From Candidatus Omnitrophota bacterium (GTDB taxonomy: Bacteria; Omnitrophota; Gorgyraeia; Zapsychrales; JAHFFX01), in the NCBI GenBank assembly GCA_023247725.1, contig JAHFFW010000025.1, positions 1-37,925 of the forward strand: DNA of 37,925 nucleotides, given 5' to 3'. Shown in pieces: positions 24,138 to 31,395 of this stretch. The notes beneath the pieces are model-generated. The model was not told the DNA's origin. It did not search any database and was given only the letters and a program-made list of their open reading frames with translations. The translations under genes were made by a program, and so were the position numbers. Every line of letters starts with the position of its first letter. Position 1 is the first letter of the stretch.

Positions 24138-26027
24138 TTAAAAGGTCATGGGGATTAATTTTTTATAATCCTCCAACGTTCCTTTGTAAAGGCAACATTC
24201 AATAATATTTTTTCCAGGGTCATCCAGCTCTGCGGTCAAATATTTGCTCAATTCCTCCCGGAAAAAATGATAAAGGATCGCGGCGCCTTCATCATAGCCT
24301 TGTTCTCCCACCTCGGACTGCCTTTGGACTTGAATCAACCAATCCGGAATCCGGTTGCCTTCGAAGAGAATGCCTTTGGGGACATAGCCCAAAAGCGGAC
24401 AGCGGGCTTCGGCGAGCTGTTCGGGTTTGAATTTAGCAATTCCTCGACGGGCAATGTATTCACGGGAAATCCATTGCGGCATGAACCCAACCTTCCAGGC
24501 GCCGACGTGCTGGTTTGGCAAAAGGAGATAACGGGTTTTAGGGGTGGCAACGATCTGGCGCAAAAGCAGGTTCGCATGATTCACGTAACGTCCGGTCGCA
24601 AATGGCCAGAAAGAACCAACGCCTTCGCTCGTAAGCCCGCCAGAGGCTGTAATACTGGGATTATCATCGCCTCGAGGAGAAACCAGGCGCCACAACCAGG
24701 CCAGGGCGGGAGGTATGATATGCAAAATTCCGAAAATACCGTACGTGGGATGATCGAACGTGCATCGCGGGGCCCGCACGCCAAAACTGCGGTAATCCAC
24801 CTCCGTCCGGCCTTCCCAGATATTGGGAACTAATCGACGGGGTAAGATGACCCGCGGATTAGGGCAAGGTTTTCCAGGGTCATCCAAGGTATGTTCCCAG
24901 ATCAGGCACGTGGCATGCGGAATTCCGTCGATATTTAAAAAAATAATCGGCTCCGGGTTGTGGATGCAAATCCCTTCGAGTTGCGGGTCCGTGTTGTAAT
25001 GCGTGATGTGATTTAAACGGATAAACCAGGCCGTCTCGGCATCGGCCACGACCAGGTGCCCTTCCTCAGAAGTAAAACGCGGATGAGAAATGGCCATATC
25101 ATCGGTGACCGGCCGCAGGGAACACCCTTGCGTGAGGGTCACATAAATCTTTTCTCCGGTTTGCGAATTTTCTCCCAGCAGAAGCCGGCCGTCGGTTTCG
25201 CGATGAGGATATTCGAGCATTTCACTTTTTCCTCCTCCCGAGGCGCCCTCATGGAGAATGGTCACGACATTTTCGTACGGGGTGATCACTTGCACCGTCG
25301 AGGCATGGAGAGTAGTCCAGCCTTCCTTCTCGCCGATTTGCAAAAGAATTCCATAAACCCCTTTCTTGGCGCTCGGTCCCGGATAAAGATTATACGAATA
25401 GATCTCGTGCAGATCGTCGAGCCGATTATGCACGACCACCTGCCTTCCCTTAAAATGGATGTGGCGAAAAGGGGGAGCCAGATAAATGATGGCCTGTGGA
25501 TCAAAATGCGGCGGCAGGGTATCGACGCTGAGCATCCCCTGCAGGTCAGCCAAGGCCCCGGCAAAGAAACCGGCATTCGCCGGCGCGATCAGCAAACCCG
25601 TATAACTTAACTCACTTCCGCCGACGGTGAATGGCAACAAAAGGAGTTCCTGCGCTTTGAGCCAAGCGAGAGTTTGAGCCCTGACGGTATCAAAGGGAAC
25701 CGAAAAAATGTCTTTGAATTTGGGTTTATCTGTTTCCTCTTGGTCGCCAATGACCAGGCTGTCGGGATCCCGGCGGCGCATATATTTTTCCGTGTAGTTG
25801 ATGACCAGACCATTTTTGCATTTGGCGACGGTGGCCTCCTTGACCCATCCCTTCCCGGAAATTTCATAACCCACCTCATAAAGGTCCTTATCCCCACCGC
25901 AGGCCAAAGAGAATATTTCTTGCCGGGTTTTGGGAATATGGACTCTGGGACAACCGTCGATCGTTTCTTTCACCTCCGAGGGAATGACCCAATTTTTCCA
26001 AATATTCATGGTCTGCGTGTTTTGCAT
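24138..26027 (-). CDS. DUF4914 protein, phosphoenolpyruvate carboxykinase-like
   Basis: A 629-residue soluble protein resembling the DUF4914 family, related in fold to PEP carboxykinase. A kinase-type glycine loop EGASGGGKSEM (about 260-270) corresponds to the PEPCK P-loop (usually G.SGTGKT). HASTVQVI and FLNIDG resemble neighbouring PEPCK elements. Substrate and reaction are unknown to me; ATP/GTP-dependent carboxykinase or kinase activity is inference. The open frame reaches a GTG at 26069, but that codon lies inside a leader hairpin. ATG 26027 with GGTGAG just upstream is preferred; ATG 26009 is another option. Strong own promoter; purC follows after 56 nt. Confidence 0.78.
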   Translation of the reverse strand: MQNTQTMNIWKNWVIPSEVKETIDGCPRVHIPKTRQEIFSLACGGDKDLYEVGYEISGKGWVKEATVAKCKNGLVINYTEKYMRRRDPDSLVIGDQEETDKPKFKDIFSVPFDTVRAQTLAWLKAQELLLLPFTVGGSELSYTGLLIAPANAGFFAGALADLQGMLSVDTLPPHFDPQAIIYLAPPFRHIHFKGRQVVVHNRLDDLHEIYSYNLYPGPSAKKGVYGILLQIGEKEGWTTLHASTVQVITPYENVVTILHEGASGGGKSEMLEYPHRETDGRLLLGENSQTGEKIYVTLTQGCSLRPVTDDMAISHPRFTSEEGHLVVADAETAWFIRLNHITHYNTDPQLEGICIHNPEPIIFLNIDGIPHATCLIWEHTLDDPGKPCPNPRVILPRRLVPNIWEGRTEVDYRSFGVRAPRCTFDHPTYGIFGILHIIPPALAWLWRLVSPRGDDNPSITASGGLTSEGVGSFWPFATGRYVNHANLLLRQIVATPKTRYLLLPNQHVGAWKVGFMPQWISREYIARRGIAKFKPEQLAEARCPLLGYVPKGILFEGNRIPDWLIQVQRQSEVGEQGYDEGAAILYHFFREELSKYLTAELDDPGKNIIECCLYKGTLEDYKKLIPMTF

Positions 26028-26040
26028 GGACTCACCATCA

Positions 26041-26097
26041 CAATAAAAGCCAACATACCTTTCCAGCACGACTCTGCGCCGGCGAAGAATGTTGGCT
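26041..26097 (-). promoter_or_regulatory. Structured leader with terminator-like hairpin ahead of the DUF4914 gene
   Basis: On the minus strand AGCCAACAT (26097-26089) pairs perfectly with ATGTTGGCT (26056-26048), followed by TTTATTG. Nested inside, CCGGCGC (26082-26076) pairs with GTGCTGG (26069-26063) around loop AGAGTC. Six-nucleotide segments TCTTCG and AAAGGT face each other between the stems. A two-stem element ending in a U-tract within about 75 nt of the start site looks like an attenuator or riboswitch expression platform. It matches no riboswitch class I know. Confidence 0.5.
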
Positions 26098-26123
26098 GCT
26101 CTTTCTTTTCCAAACCATCCATA

Positions 26124-26151
26124 AGTATAATCAGCGAAAAAATGAAGTCAA
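26124..26151 (-). promoter_or_regulatory. Strong sigma-70 promoter of the DUF4914 gene
   Basis: TTGACT (26146-26151), a 16-nt spacer and TATACT (26124-26129). The predicted start near 26117 lies upstream of the structured leader and just downstream of a strong terminator, so a new transcription unit begins here. Confidence 0.78.
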
Positions 26152-26165
26152 GAAATTAGTAGAAC

Positions 26166-26228
26166 AAAAAAGCCCCCCGGGGGCGGCGCGCCCTCTGAAA
26201 AATCCTTGGCGCGCCGCCCCCGGGGGGC
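26166..26228 (-). terminator. 21-bp GC hairpin terminator after the D/R/E-rich protein gene
   Basis: A perfect 21-bp stem (26172-26192 with 26208-26228), loop of 15 nt, is followed on the minus strand by TTTTTTG. It is unusually long and GC-only for an intrinsic terminator. It lies 29 nt past the stop at 26258. Confidence 0.9.
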
Positions 26229-26257
26229 CGATGTCAATCACAACCTCCAATATGCTT

Positions 26258-26842
26258 TTATCGCCCTCTTCTTGGACCGGCTTGGCGAGGACGGTTCATC
26301 CCACCTTGGCCTTTCCCGCGGCCCGTTCCCTGTCCATGATCTCGGACGCCTGGATGTTCCTGATCACCCAGGTCCTCTCGCTTTTCCCGCACATCTTCCC
26401 GAGTGTCCGAACGATCTTGCAACTGCTCATTATGATCTTCGCGCCCTTGCTTCCATTGATCCATCGGGACATCCGGATGATTTTTATGGAATCGCCAGGC
26501 TCGGTGGAGTTCTTCCCTGCTCATATCGGGATGGTTTTTTTTAAACTCAGCGAGGTCAGGATGATTCTTGAGAAATTCATCCCAGTTTTCTTTTTGATCA
26601 ACCCAGTCCTCCCGGCGATCAGCCCAGTCTTCGCGTTGATCTCTGCGATCCTCCCTTTTGTCCAGAACATCTTCCATCCGATCCTTCGGTCCCCCGTTGT
26701 GCTGAGCATCCCCGACGTCTTCTCGATGATCGCGGACATCTTCTCGGGAATCTTTTTTATTTGACATCCCGGAAGGATCAGCCGCGCACGCCAAGGGGGC
26801 CAAGAGTAAACTGATGATACAGGCCAAGATTTTTTCGTTCAT
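26258..26842 (-). CDS. Secreted protein with DxREDxxD-type charged repeats
   Basis: A 194-residue protein with a Sec signal peptide (KILACIISLLLAPLACA, cleavage near 20). The mature part is dominated by short repeats of the form REDVRDHREDVGD and REDRRDQREDWADRREDW (about 33-90, and again at 145-160). A less repetitive middle contains NHPDLAEFKKNHPDMSREEL and NHPDVPMDQW, and the tail is Gly/Arg-rich. It is probably a long charged helix or disordered chain in the periplasm. Function is unknown. The start has AAGGAG a few bases upstream. The opposite strand shows a long hydrophobic frame that is only the antisense image of these D/R/E codons. Confidence 0.75.
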   Translation of the reverse strand: MNEKILACIISLLLAPLACAADPSGMSNKKDSREDVRDHREDVGDAQHNGGPKDRMEDVLDKREDRRDQREDWADRREDWVDQKENWDEFLKNHPDLAEFKKNHPDMSREELHRAWRFHKNHPDVPMDQWKQGREDHNEQLQDRSDTREDVREKREDLGDQEHPGVRDHGQGTGRGKGQGGMNRPRQAGPRRGR

Positions 26843-26892
26843 CCTCTTCTCCTTGTGAGTGGATAGTACCGATTTAAAACGTCTTCACGAAT

Positions 26893-28038
26893 TCAACCCT
26901 TTAACGCCTGATCCAGATCATCAATCAAATCCGAAGCGGCTTCAATGCCAATGGACACCCGAATGGTTTCTTTCATCATCCCGGAGGCCTCCAAGGCCTT
27001 TTCTCCCATGGAGGCGTGGCTCATGGACCAGGGATGCTCAATCAATGATTCCACTCCCCCTAATGACTCTGCCAGACAAAAATACTTAAGACTTTTAAAA
27101 AAATTGGCAAGGGGAATCTTTTTCGTATCCAATTCAAAAGCCAGCATCCCGCCAAATCCCTGCATTTGCTTTTTGATCAGAGCCTGCTGGGGATGACTTT
27201 TTAAGCCAGGATAATAAACTTTTTTTACGCGCGAATGTCCTTCCAAAAATTTGGCGACGGCCATCGCACCCGCCTGATGCGCCTCCATGCGTTGCGGCAG
27301 GGTCTTTACCCCGCGCAGGACCAGCCAGCTGTCAAACGGAGATTGGGAAACCCCCAGGGCATTGACCAGATACCGCAGACGATCCTTGATCTCTGGCGCG
27401 CGGTAAACAATGGCACCGCCGACGACATCGCTGTGGCCATTGATATATTTGGTCGTCGAATGAACGATGATGTCGGTCCCAAACGCAAATGGTTTTTGAA
27501 AATAAGGAGATAAGAAGGTATTGTCCACGACCGCCAGGATCGCTTTATTCTGACTCTTGACGGCCTTGATCACGCCTTCAATATCCACAATATGGAGAAG
27601 CGGGTTGGAAGGTGTTTCGATCCAAACCATTTTGGTGTTCTTCTTGACCGCCTTCTTCACTGCATCCAGATCGCGCATATTGATAAAAGAAAATTCAATC
27701 CCCATCTTGGCAAAGACATACGCAAAAACGCGGTAACTTCCACCATAGATATCATCGCCGGTCACCACATGATCGCCGGGCGCAAGCAAAAAAAGCACGG
27801 CGGTGATGGCCGCCATTCCGGTCGCAGTGGCCGAACATCCGATTCCTCCCTCCAACGCCGCAATATTTTCTTCAAGGGCAGCGCGGGTTGGATTGCCGCT
27901 GCGGGTATAATCAAATCCCTTGTGTTTTCCTAACTCGTCGAAGTAAAACGTGGAAGAAGGGTAAATCGGCGTTGTCACCGAATTGAAACTGGAATCTTTA
28001 TAAACGCCGGTGTGAACCGCTTTGGTTTTTATGTCCAT
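26893..28038 (-). CDS. Cystathionine gamma-synthase / gamma-lyase family PLP enzyme
   Basis: A 381-residue Cys/Met-metabolism PLP enzyme of fold type I. The active-site lysine is K197 in HSTTKYINGHSDVVGG. Other marks are YTRSGNPTR (44-52), VDNTF with the cofactor-binding Asp, and SLGGVESLIEHP, which contacts the substrate carboxylate. Likely reactions are cystathionine synthesis from an activated homoserine, or gamma-cleavage to cysteine; sequence alone does not separate MetB from the lyases. The ATG follows a GGAGG-containing region, 18 nt after the ygfZ-like gene, implying co-transcription. Confidence 0.9.
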   Translation of the reverse strand: MDIKTKAVHTGVYKDSSFNSVTTPIYPSSTFYFDELGKHKGFDYTRSGNPTRAALEENIAALEGGIGCSATATGMAAITAVLFLLAPGDHVVTGDDIYGGSYRVFAYVFAKMGIEFSFINMRDLDAVKKAVKKNTKMVWIETPSNPLLHIVDIEGVIKAVKSQNKAILAVVDNTFLSPYFQKPFAFGTDIIVHSTTKYINGHSDVVGGAIVYRAPEIKDRLRYLVNALGVSQSPFDSWLVLRGVKTLPQRMEAHQAGAMAVAKFLEGHSRVKKVYYPGLKSHPQQALIKKQMQGFGGMLAFELDTKKIPLANFFKSLKYFCLAESLGGVESLIEHPWSMSHASMGEKALEASGMMKETIRVSIGIEAASDLIDDLDQALKG

Positions 28039-28056
28039 CCTCGTTGCCTCCCATCG

Positions 28057-28734
28057 TTATCCATTGCGGAAAAAAACAAATCCTCTGGTCTGTTGGGTTC
28101 GGGGATTGATCGCTGTTGATGTCATTTTTTTCCGGCTCTCATCATCGAGTTCATTTTCAAATTTGACGGACAGCTTCCAGGTGGGCCGGGATCGGTTATG
28201 CACCTTGGCGACCGGTTCCTGTCCTAAAAAACACCCCTTCGTATAAGAGACAAACCGTTCCTCGTCGACATTGAGAATAAATTCATCCCCGTAATCAATC
28301 CCATGCAAAGGAATTTCCTGGTCGAGACGAAATTGGGTGAATTCCTCGGCGCTCATGGAATGAGGCAACGGGTTTCGAACCAGAACCAGCTGACCGGATT
28401 TTTGCCTGATCCTGTACTCGTTCTCTTTGGGTTGGTACTCATTAAGGACATCATAATAGACCGAAAGGTTTTCCTTTGCAAGCGTGACCTTGCTTAAACG
28501 CGCAAAGCGATCGAGATGGGCCAAAACCGCCGGAACAAAATCGGTGGTCACGACCGACAAATAATGATCATCCGAAAGTTTTAACTGATCAAAGGTGGCG
28601 ATGATGCGTCCATGAACATTAAGGAAGGCATTCTGCGGCTGGTCGAGGGTATTGGAGGTGATCCCGTTAAGAAAAGATGCGGCTTTCTCGCCGCGTATGG
28701 AAAGAACAGTTTTATTTAATGGATACACTCGCAT
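28057..28734 (-). CDS. ygfZ: YgfZ/GcvT-like folate-binding protein
   Basis: A 225-residue homologue of YgfZ (IBA57), which helps make or repair Fe-S clusters with tetrahydrofolate. The diagnostic KGCFLGQEP (K-G-C-x-x-G-Q/E) with the conserved Cys is present. So is the N-terminal GcvT-like fold (FLNGITSNTL, NVHGRIIATFDQL). The start is taken as ATG 28734 because the open frame upstream runs through a GC hairpin and has no ribosome-binding site. Shorter than E. coli YgfZ (about 326). Lies directly before the trans-sulfuration gene. Confidence 0.85.
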   Translation of the reverse strand: MRVYPLNKTVLSIRGEKAASFLNGITSNTLDQPQNAFLNVHGRIIATFDQLKLSDDHYLSVVTTDFVPAVLAHLDRFARLSKVTLAKENLSVYYDVLNEYQPKENEYRIRQKSGQLVLVRNPLPHSMSAEEFTQFRLDQEIPLHGIDYGDEFILNVDEERFVSYTKGCFLGQEPVAKVHNRSRPTWKLSVKFENELDDESRKKMTSTAINPRTQQTRGFVFFRNG

Positions 28735-28744
28735 AGCGTACGCG

Positions 28745-28806
28745 CGGGCGCGGCCTTGCCGCAAATCTCGCGGCGGTCTTTCCAAAATTTCGCGGCTAAG
28801 GCCGCG
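28745..28806. repeat. Imperfect GC-rich palindrome between SDR and ygfZ genes
   Basis: GGCGCGGCCTT (28745-28755) pairs with AAGGCCGCGCC (28796-28806), followed inward by GCCGC/GCGGC and AAAT/ATTT with single bulges. No U-tract. It occupies most of the gap ahead of the ygfZ start and may affect its translation. Confidence 0.6.
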
Positions 28807-28816
28807 CCGGCCATAT

Positions 28817-29548
28817 TCACCACGGAATTTCCTTGCGGTCCCGAAAAAATTTTCCTCTTGGTCCCCCATCGGGGAGAGTGGCTAACCACACCGCCGTACC
28901 TGCACCTTCTTCCACCGAACGGGTCGCATTGGGACCGCCCATATCCGTTTTCACCCATCCCGGGCACATGCTATTCACGAGAATATTATATTCTTGCAAT
29001 TCATCATTGAGAATCCGAGTCACGGCATTGATGGCCGTTTTGGAAATCCGGTAGCCCGGATAACCGCCGTTCATCTCGGCCAGCTGTCCCATGCCGCTCG
29101 ACATATTGACGACCCGACCGTAATTGTGTTTCTTCATGAGGGGAATGAAGGCCTGACACAATAAGAGCGGACCCAGGACATTGGTTTCAAAGGTCTGACG
29201 GATGGTTTCGATTTTGGCGGAAAAAACGCTGGGGAAATCTTCCTCTTCATTTTTTTGATCCTGAAATACGCCGGCATTGTTGACCAGGATGTCGCAGCGA
29301 CCAAATTCTTTTTGCATAAACGTCAACAGATGATTGATACTGGCGGCATGATTCACATCGAGGGGACAATAACGAACCGGCAATTCCATCGCCTCAAGCT
29401 TCTTAACCGCCGTCAGCCCCTTTTGCTGGTCGCGGCTGGTCAAGACCACGATCACACCGGCCTTAGCCAGCTGCCAACAGATCTCGAATCCAATGCCGCG
29501 ATTGGCGCCGGTGACAACGGCAATTTTCTCTTTGATGGTTATGTCCAT
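28817..29548 (-). CDS. Short-chain dehydrogenase/reductase (carbonyl reductase-like)
   Basis: A 243-residue NAD(P)H-dependent oxidoreductase of the classical SDR family. TGANRGIGFE (14-23) binds the cofactor, NNAGVFQ and NMSS (catalytic Ser) follow, and YRISK holds the catalytic Tyr and Lys. CPGWVKTDMGG closes the active site, a pattern typical of carbonyl reductase-like SDRs. The substrate cannot be told. It has its own promoter, whose -10 box is flanked by an inverted repeat, so regulated expression is likely. The ATG lacks a clear Shine-Dalgarno. Confidence 0.87.
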   Translation of the reverse strand: MDITIKEKIAVVTGANRGIGFEICWQLAKAGVIVVLTSRDQQKGLTAVKKLEAMELPVRYCPLDVNHAASINHLLTFMQKEFGRCDILVNNAGVFQDQKNEEEDFPSVFSAKIETIRQTFETNVLGPLLLCQAFIPLMKKHNYGRVVNMSSGMGQLAEMNGGYPGYRISKTAINAVTRILNDELQEYNILVNSMCPGWVKTDMGGPNATRSVEEGAGTAVWLATLPDGGPRGKFFRDRKEIPW

Positions 29549-29577
29549 AATGATCGCCAGCTGATTTTCTTCGAATT

Positions 29578-29627
29578 CAAAGGCTACAACTAATTTTTAT
29601 TATAAGCCTTTGATTCTCCTGGGGCAA
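29578..29627 (-). promoter_or_regulatory. SDR promoter with flanking inverted repeat (candidate operator)
   Basis: TTGCCC (29622-29627), a 17-nt spacer and TATAAT (29599-29604). CAAAGGCT (29578-29585) and AGCCTTTG (29605-29612) form a perfect 8-bp inverted repeat spaced 19 nt, enclosing the -10 box and start site. The layout is that of a repressor operator; an RNA hairpin is the alternative. Confidence 0.5.
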
Positions 29628-29655
29628 CAACTCCCTCTCATAGAATGACCAAAAT

Positions 29656-29778
29656 CCAAAGCACCAAATTCCAAACTGTGGTGCTTTGGCGATTGGTTAA
29701 TGAACCACCCCGCAGCAAGCTGACGGGGTATCCACAGCAAACTGCCAAAAGGAAGCGCAGCAAGCTGCGGGGAATTAT
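29656..29778. repeat. Cluster of intergenic palindromic repeats
   Basis: Three elements fill this gap. CCAAAGCACC/GGTGCTTTGG (29656-29665 and 29680-29689) is a perfect 10-bp stem. Two related units share GCAGCAAGCTG: one inside CCCCG...CGGGG (29708-29728), one as CGCAG-CAAG-CTGCG followed by GGG (29756-29772). The latter units look like dispersed REP-type palindromes; genome-wide copy number is not visible here. No gene was seen in the gap. Confidence 0.6.
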
Positions 29779-29813
29779 ACCCAAAGAGAATTAAAAAAGC
29801 AAAAAATCTGACG

Positions 29814-30422
29814 CTATCCTAATTCCGCTATTTTTTTAAGAATGACCAGCCCCGTCGCAATAAAGTCATCGAACCGCTCCTGCTCGCGTAAACGCGTGGC
29901 AATCTTCATATGAAATTGGCCCTGATCCAATGTAACCCGGGGATAAAAAAATTTCCAATCCAAGAGATGACGCCGGATTTCCGGAGTCAAAAGACTCAAA
30001 ACGAAGCCCGTGTCCGAACCCTTGACAATAAAGCACCGGTCAAAGGCTTCCTCATGAGTCAGGATATCCTGTACCCCGAAGATTTTTCCGATCCGGCTCA
30101 AAGGGCTTTCCCGATAGATCGTAATACGAACGTTGCGGGGCAATCGCAGCTGACTTTGAAAGTGAGTGTGGGGGGGAGAATTTTTTCCTCCCGGCGTGGT
30201 AAAGATCTCGGTTTGAATATCAAATTCATCGAGGCTCAATTTTGGATCGAACAAAAAACTGCTTTTGATCACCTTCCCGTTACGCTTTTTAGCAATTTCC
30301 TCAAAAAGTTTTTCATACCGTTGGCGTTCTTGTTGGGCAAAAAAAATCGCGCAGGCGAGGATGACTAAAATGATGGCCGATTGAATAAAAATAAAAATGG
30401 TTTGAGGATTGCCCCAATTCAT
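29814..30422 (-). CDS. Hypothetical single-pass membrane protein
   Basis: A 202-residue protein I do not recognise. One N-terminal transmembrane helix (about 9-28) is followed by a charged helix (QQERQRYEKLFEEIAKKRNGK). The soluble alpha/beta domain contains FIVKGSDTGFVLSLLTPEIRRHLLDW, a pattern common in uncharacterised membrane-anchored cytosolic domains. The ATG overlaps the macro-Nudix stop by 4 nt, so the two are translationally coupled. Confidence 0.65.
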   Translation of the reverse strand: MNWGNPQTIFIFIQSAIILVILACAIFFAQQERQRYEKLFEEIAKKRNGKVIKSSFLFDPKLSLDEFDIQTEIFTTPGGKNSPPHTHFQSQLRLPRNVRITIYRESPLSRIGKIFGVQDILTHEEAFDRCFIVKGSDTGFVLSLLTPEIRRHLLDWKFFYPRVTLDQGQFHMKIATRLREQERFDDFIATGLVILKKIAELG

Positions 30423-31384
30423 GGCGGTCTTGCCTGCAGGTAATCGTCCAAAATTTTTTTATGGTCAAAGGCGTAATCGTATTTAAGAAGATCTTCGTAG
30501 TCTACCAGCTTTAATCCCTTGGCATCGTCGCCGGCTTGGGGCGTGCCCTGGCCTTGCGCAATGTAAACAGTTCCAATCGTATGGAATCGTGGATCGCGGT
30601 GAGGTTGAGAATACGTCCTAAACTGGCGCAAGTTCACTAAGGCGAGATTCGTCTCCTCCTTGACTTCGCGGGTGATGGCCTCTTCCAGACTTTCTCCGTA
30701 ATCAACAAAACCTCCGGGCAAGGCCCAGCCGAAAGGAGGATTGGACCGTTCGATCACGATGACACCTTCTTTCATTTCAATGATGGCATCGACGGTCACA
30801 TAAGGCCCGAGAAAAAAGTCCTCCAACAGATGCCGGACATAACCGGTGACTTGTTTTTCAAAAATTTGAAAAGCCGCTTTTTCGTATAAACAAAAAATGA
30901 TTTCCCGAAGATGCGGGCGACGCGCCTTCGGCGGGTCGCCCGCATCTTCCGCCCGCCGAATATATTTAAGCACCTCCTGGGTCATAATCTTCGCCGCGGC
31001 CTCGAGGGGAAAGCGGCCTACCCCGCAGCCGAGCGCCGGAAAAGCAATGGAAAAAATCCTTAATTCCTCAGCAACCCGTAAAGCGCTGGCGCATGCCCCG
31101 CGGATTTTGTGCTCATCGGTTTTAAAATCAAGACCCATGGTCGCCGCATGGATGACATATTGAGCCTGGAGTTGACCAGCCTTCGTGGCGACCGAATCTC
31201 CGACTTTGATTGGACCTTTTTTGACCGCCTCGGTTTCGATTTCTTCTCCGCCCCTTTTTTTGATGATGCCAGCCACTCCGCCGCCCATCCAGAGTTCGTT
31301 GTTGGCGGCATTGACAATGGCATCGCAAACCAATTCCGTAATGTCGCCTTGAATGATTTTTAGTTCGGTATTCTTGATTTTCAT
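30419..31384 (-). CDS. Macro domain fused to a Nudix hydrolase
   Basis: A 321-residue fusion. Residues 1-180 form a macro domain (NAANNELWMGGGVAGII at 25-41, PALGCGVGRFP at 116-126) that should bind or hydrolyse ADP-ribose derivatives. Residues 185-318 form a Nudix hydrolase with box GFVDYGESLEEAITREVKEE (225-244), continuing TNL, where the usual Gly of the consensus is Asn. The pair suggests one protein that removes and then hydrolyses ADP-ribose or O-acetyl-ADP-ribose. Residues 146-160 are encoded by a near-perfect GC palindrome and look like an insertion between the last helix and strand of the macro fold. It starts 11 nt after the CCA enzyme gene and overlaps the next gene by 4 nt. Confidence 0.88.
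   Translation of the reverse strand: MKIKNTELKIIQGDITELVCDAIVNAANNELWMGGGVAGIIKKRGGEEIETEAVKKGPIKVGDSVATKAGQLQAQYVIHAATMGLDFKTDEHKIRGACASALRVAEELRIFSIAFPALGCGVGRFPLEAAAKIMTQEVLKYIRRAEDAGDPPKARRPHLREIIFCLYEKAAFQIFEKQVTGYVRHLLEDFFLGPYVTVDAIIEMKEGVIVIERSNPPFGWALPGGFVDYGESLEEAITREVKEETNLALVNLRQFRTYSQPHRDPRFHTIGTVYIAQGQGTPQAGDDAKGLKLVDYEDLLKYDYAFDHKKILDDYLQARPP
30907..30949. repeat. Palindrome inside the macro-Nudix coding sequence
   Basis: Arms 30907-30921 and 30935-30949 are exact 15-bp complements. After one mismatch, a further CGCC/GGCG pairs around loop TTC. It is in frame and codes for E146-R160 (EDAGDPPKARRPHLR), a hydrophilic segment that macro domains normally lack. Confidence 0.7.
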
Positions 31385-31395
31385 AAGAGTTATTT

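Noticed and set aside
24267-24833. 188-codon plus-strand frame inside the DUF4914 gene
   Set aside because: It lies antisense within a well-supported family gene, has no ribosome-binding site and shows no recognisable motif.
26049-26096. Known riboswitch classes for the DUF4914 leader (fluoride, preQ1, glycine, c-di-GMP)
   Set aside because: The conserved cores of these classes are absent; only the generic hairpin-plus-U-tract layout is present.
26231-26764. Long plus-strand frame (177 codons) with many hydrophobic residues opposite the charged repeat protein
   Set aside because: It is the antisense image of D/R/E-rich codons. The minus frame has a signal peptide, a good Shine-Dalgarno and a matching terminator; the plus frame has none.
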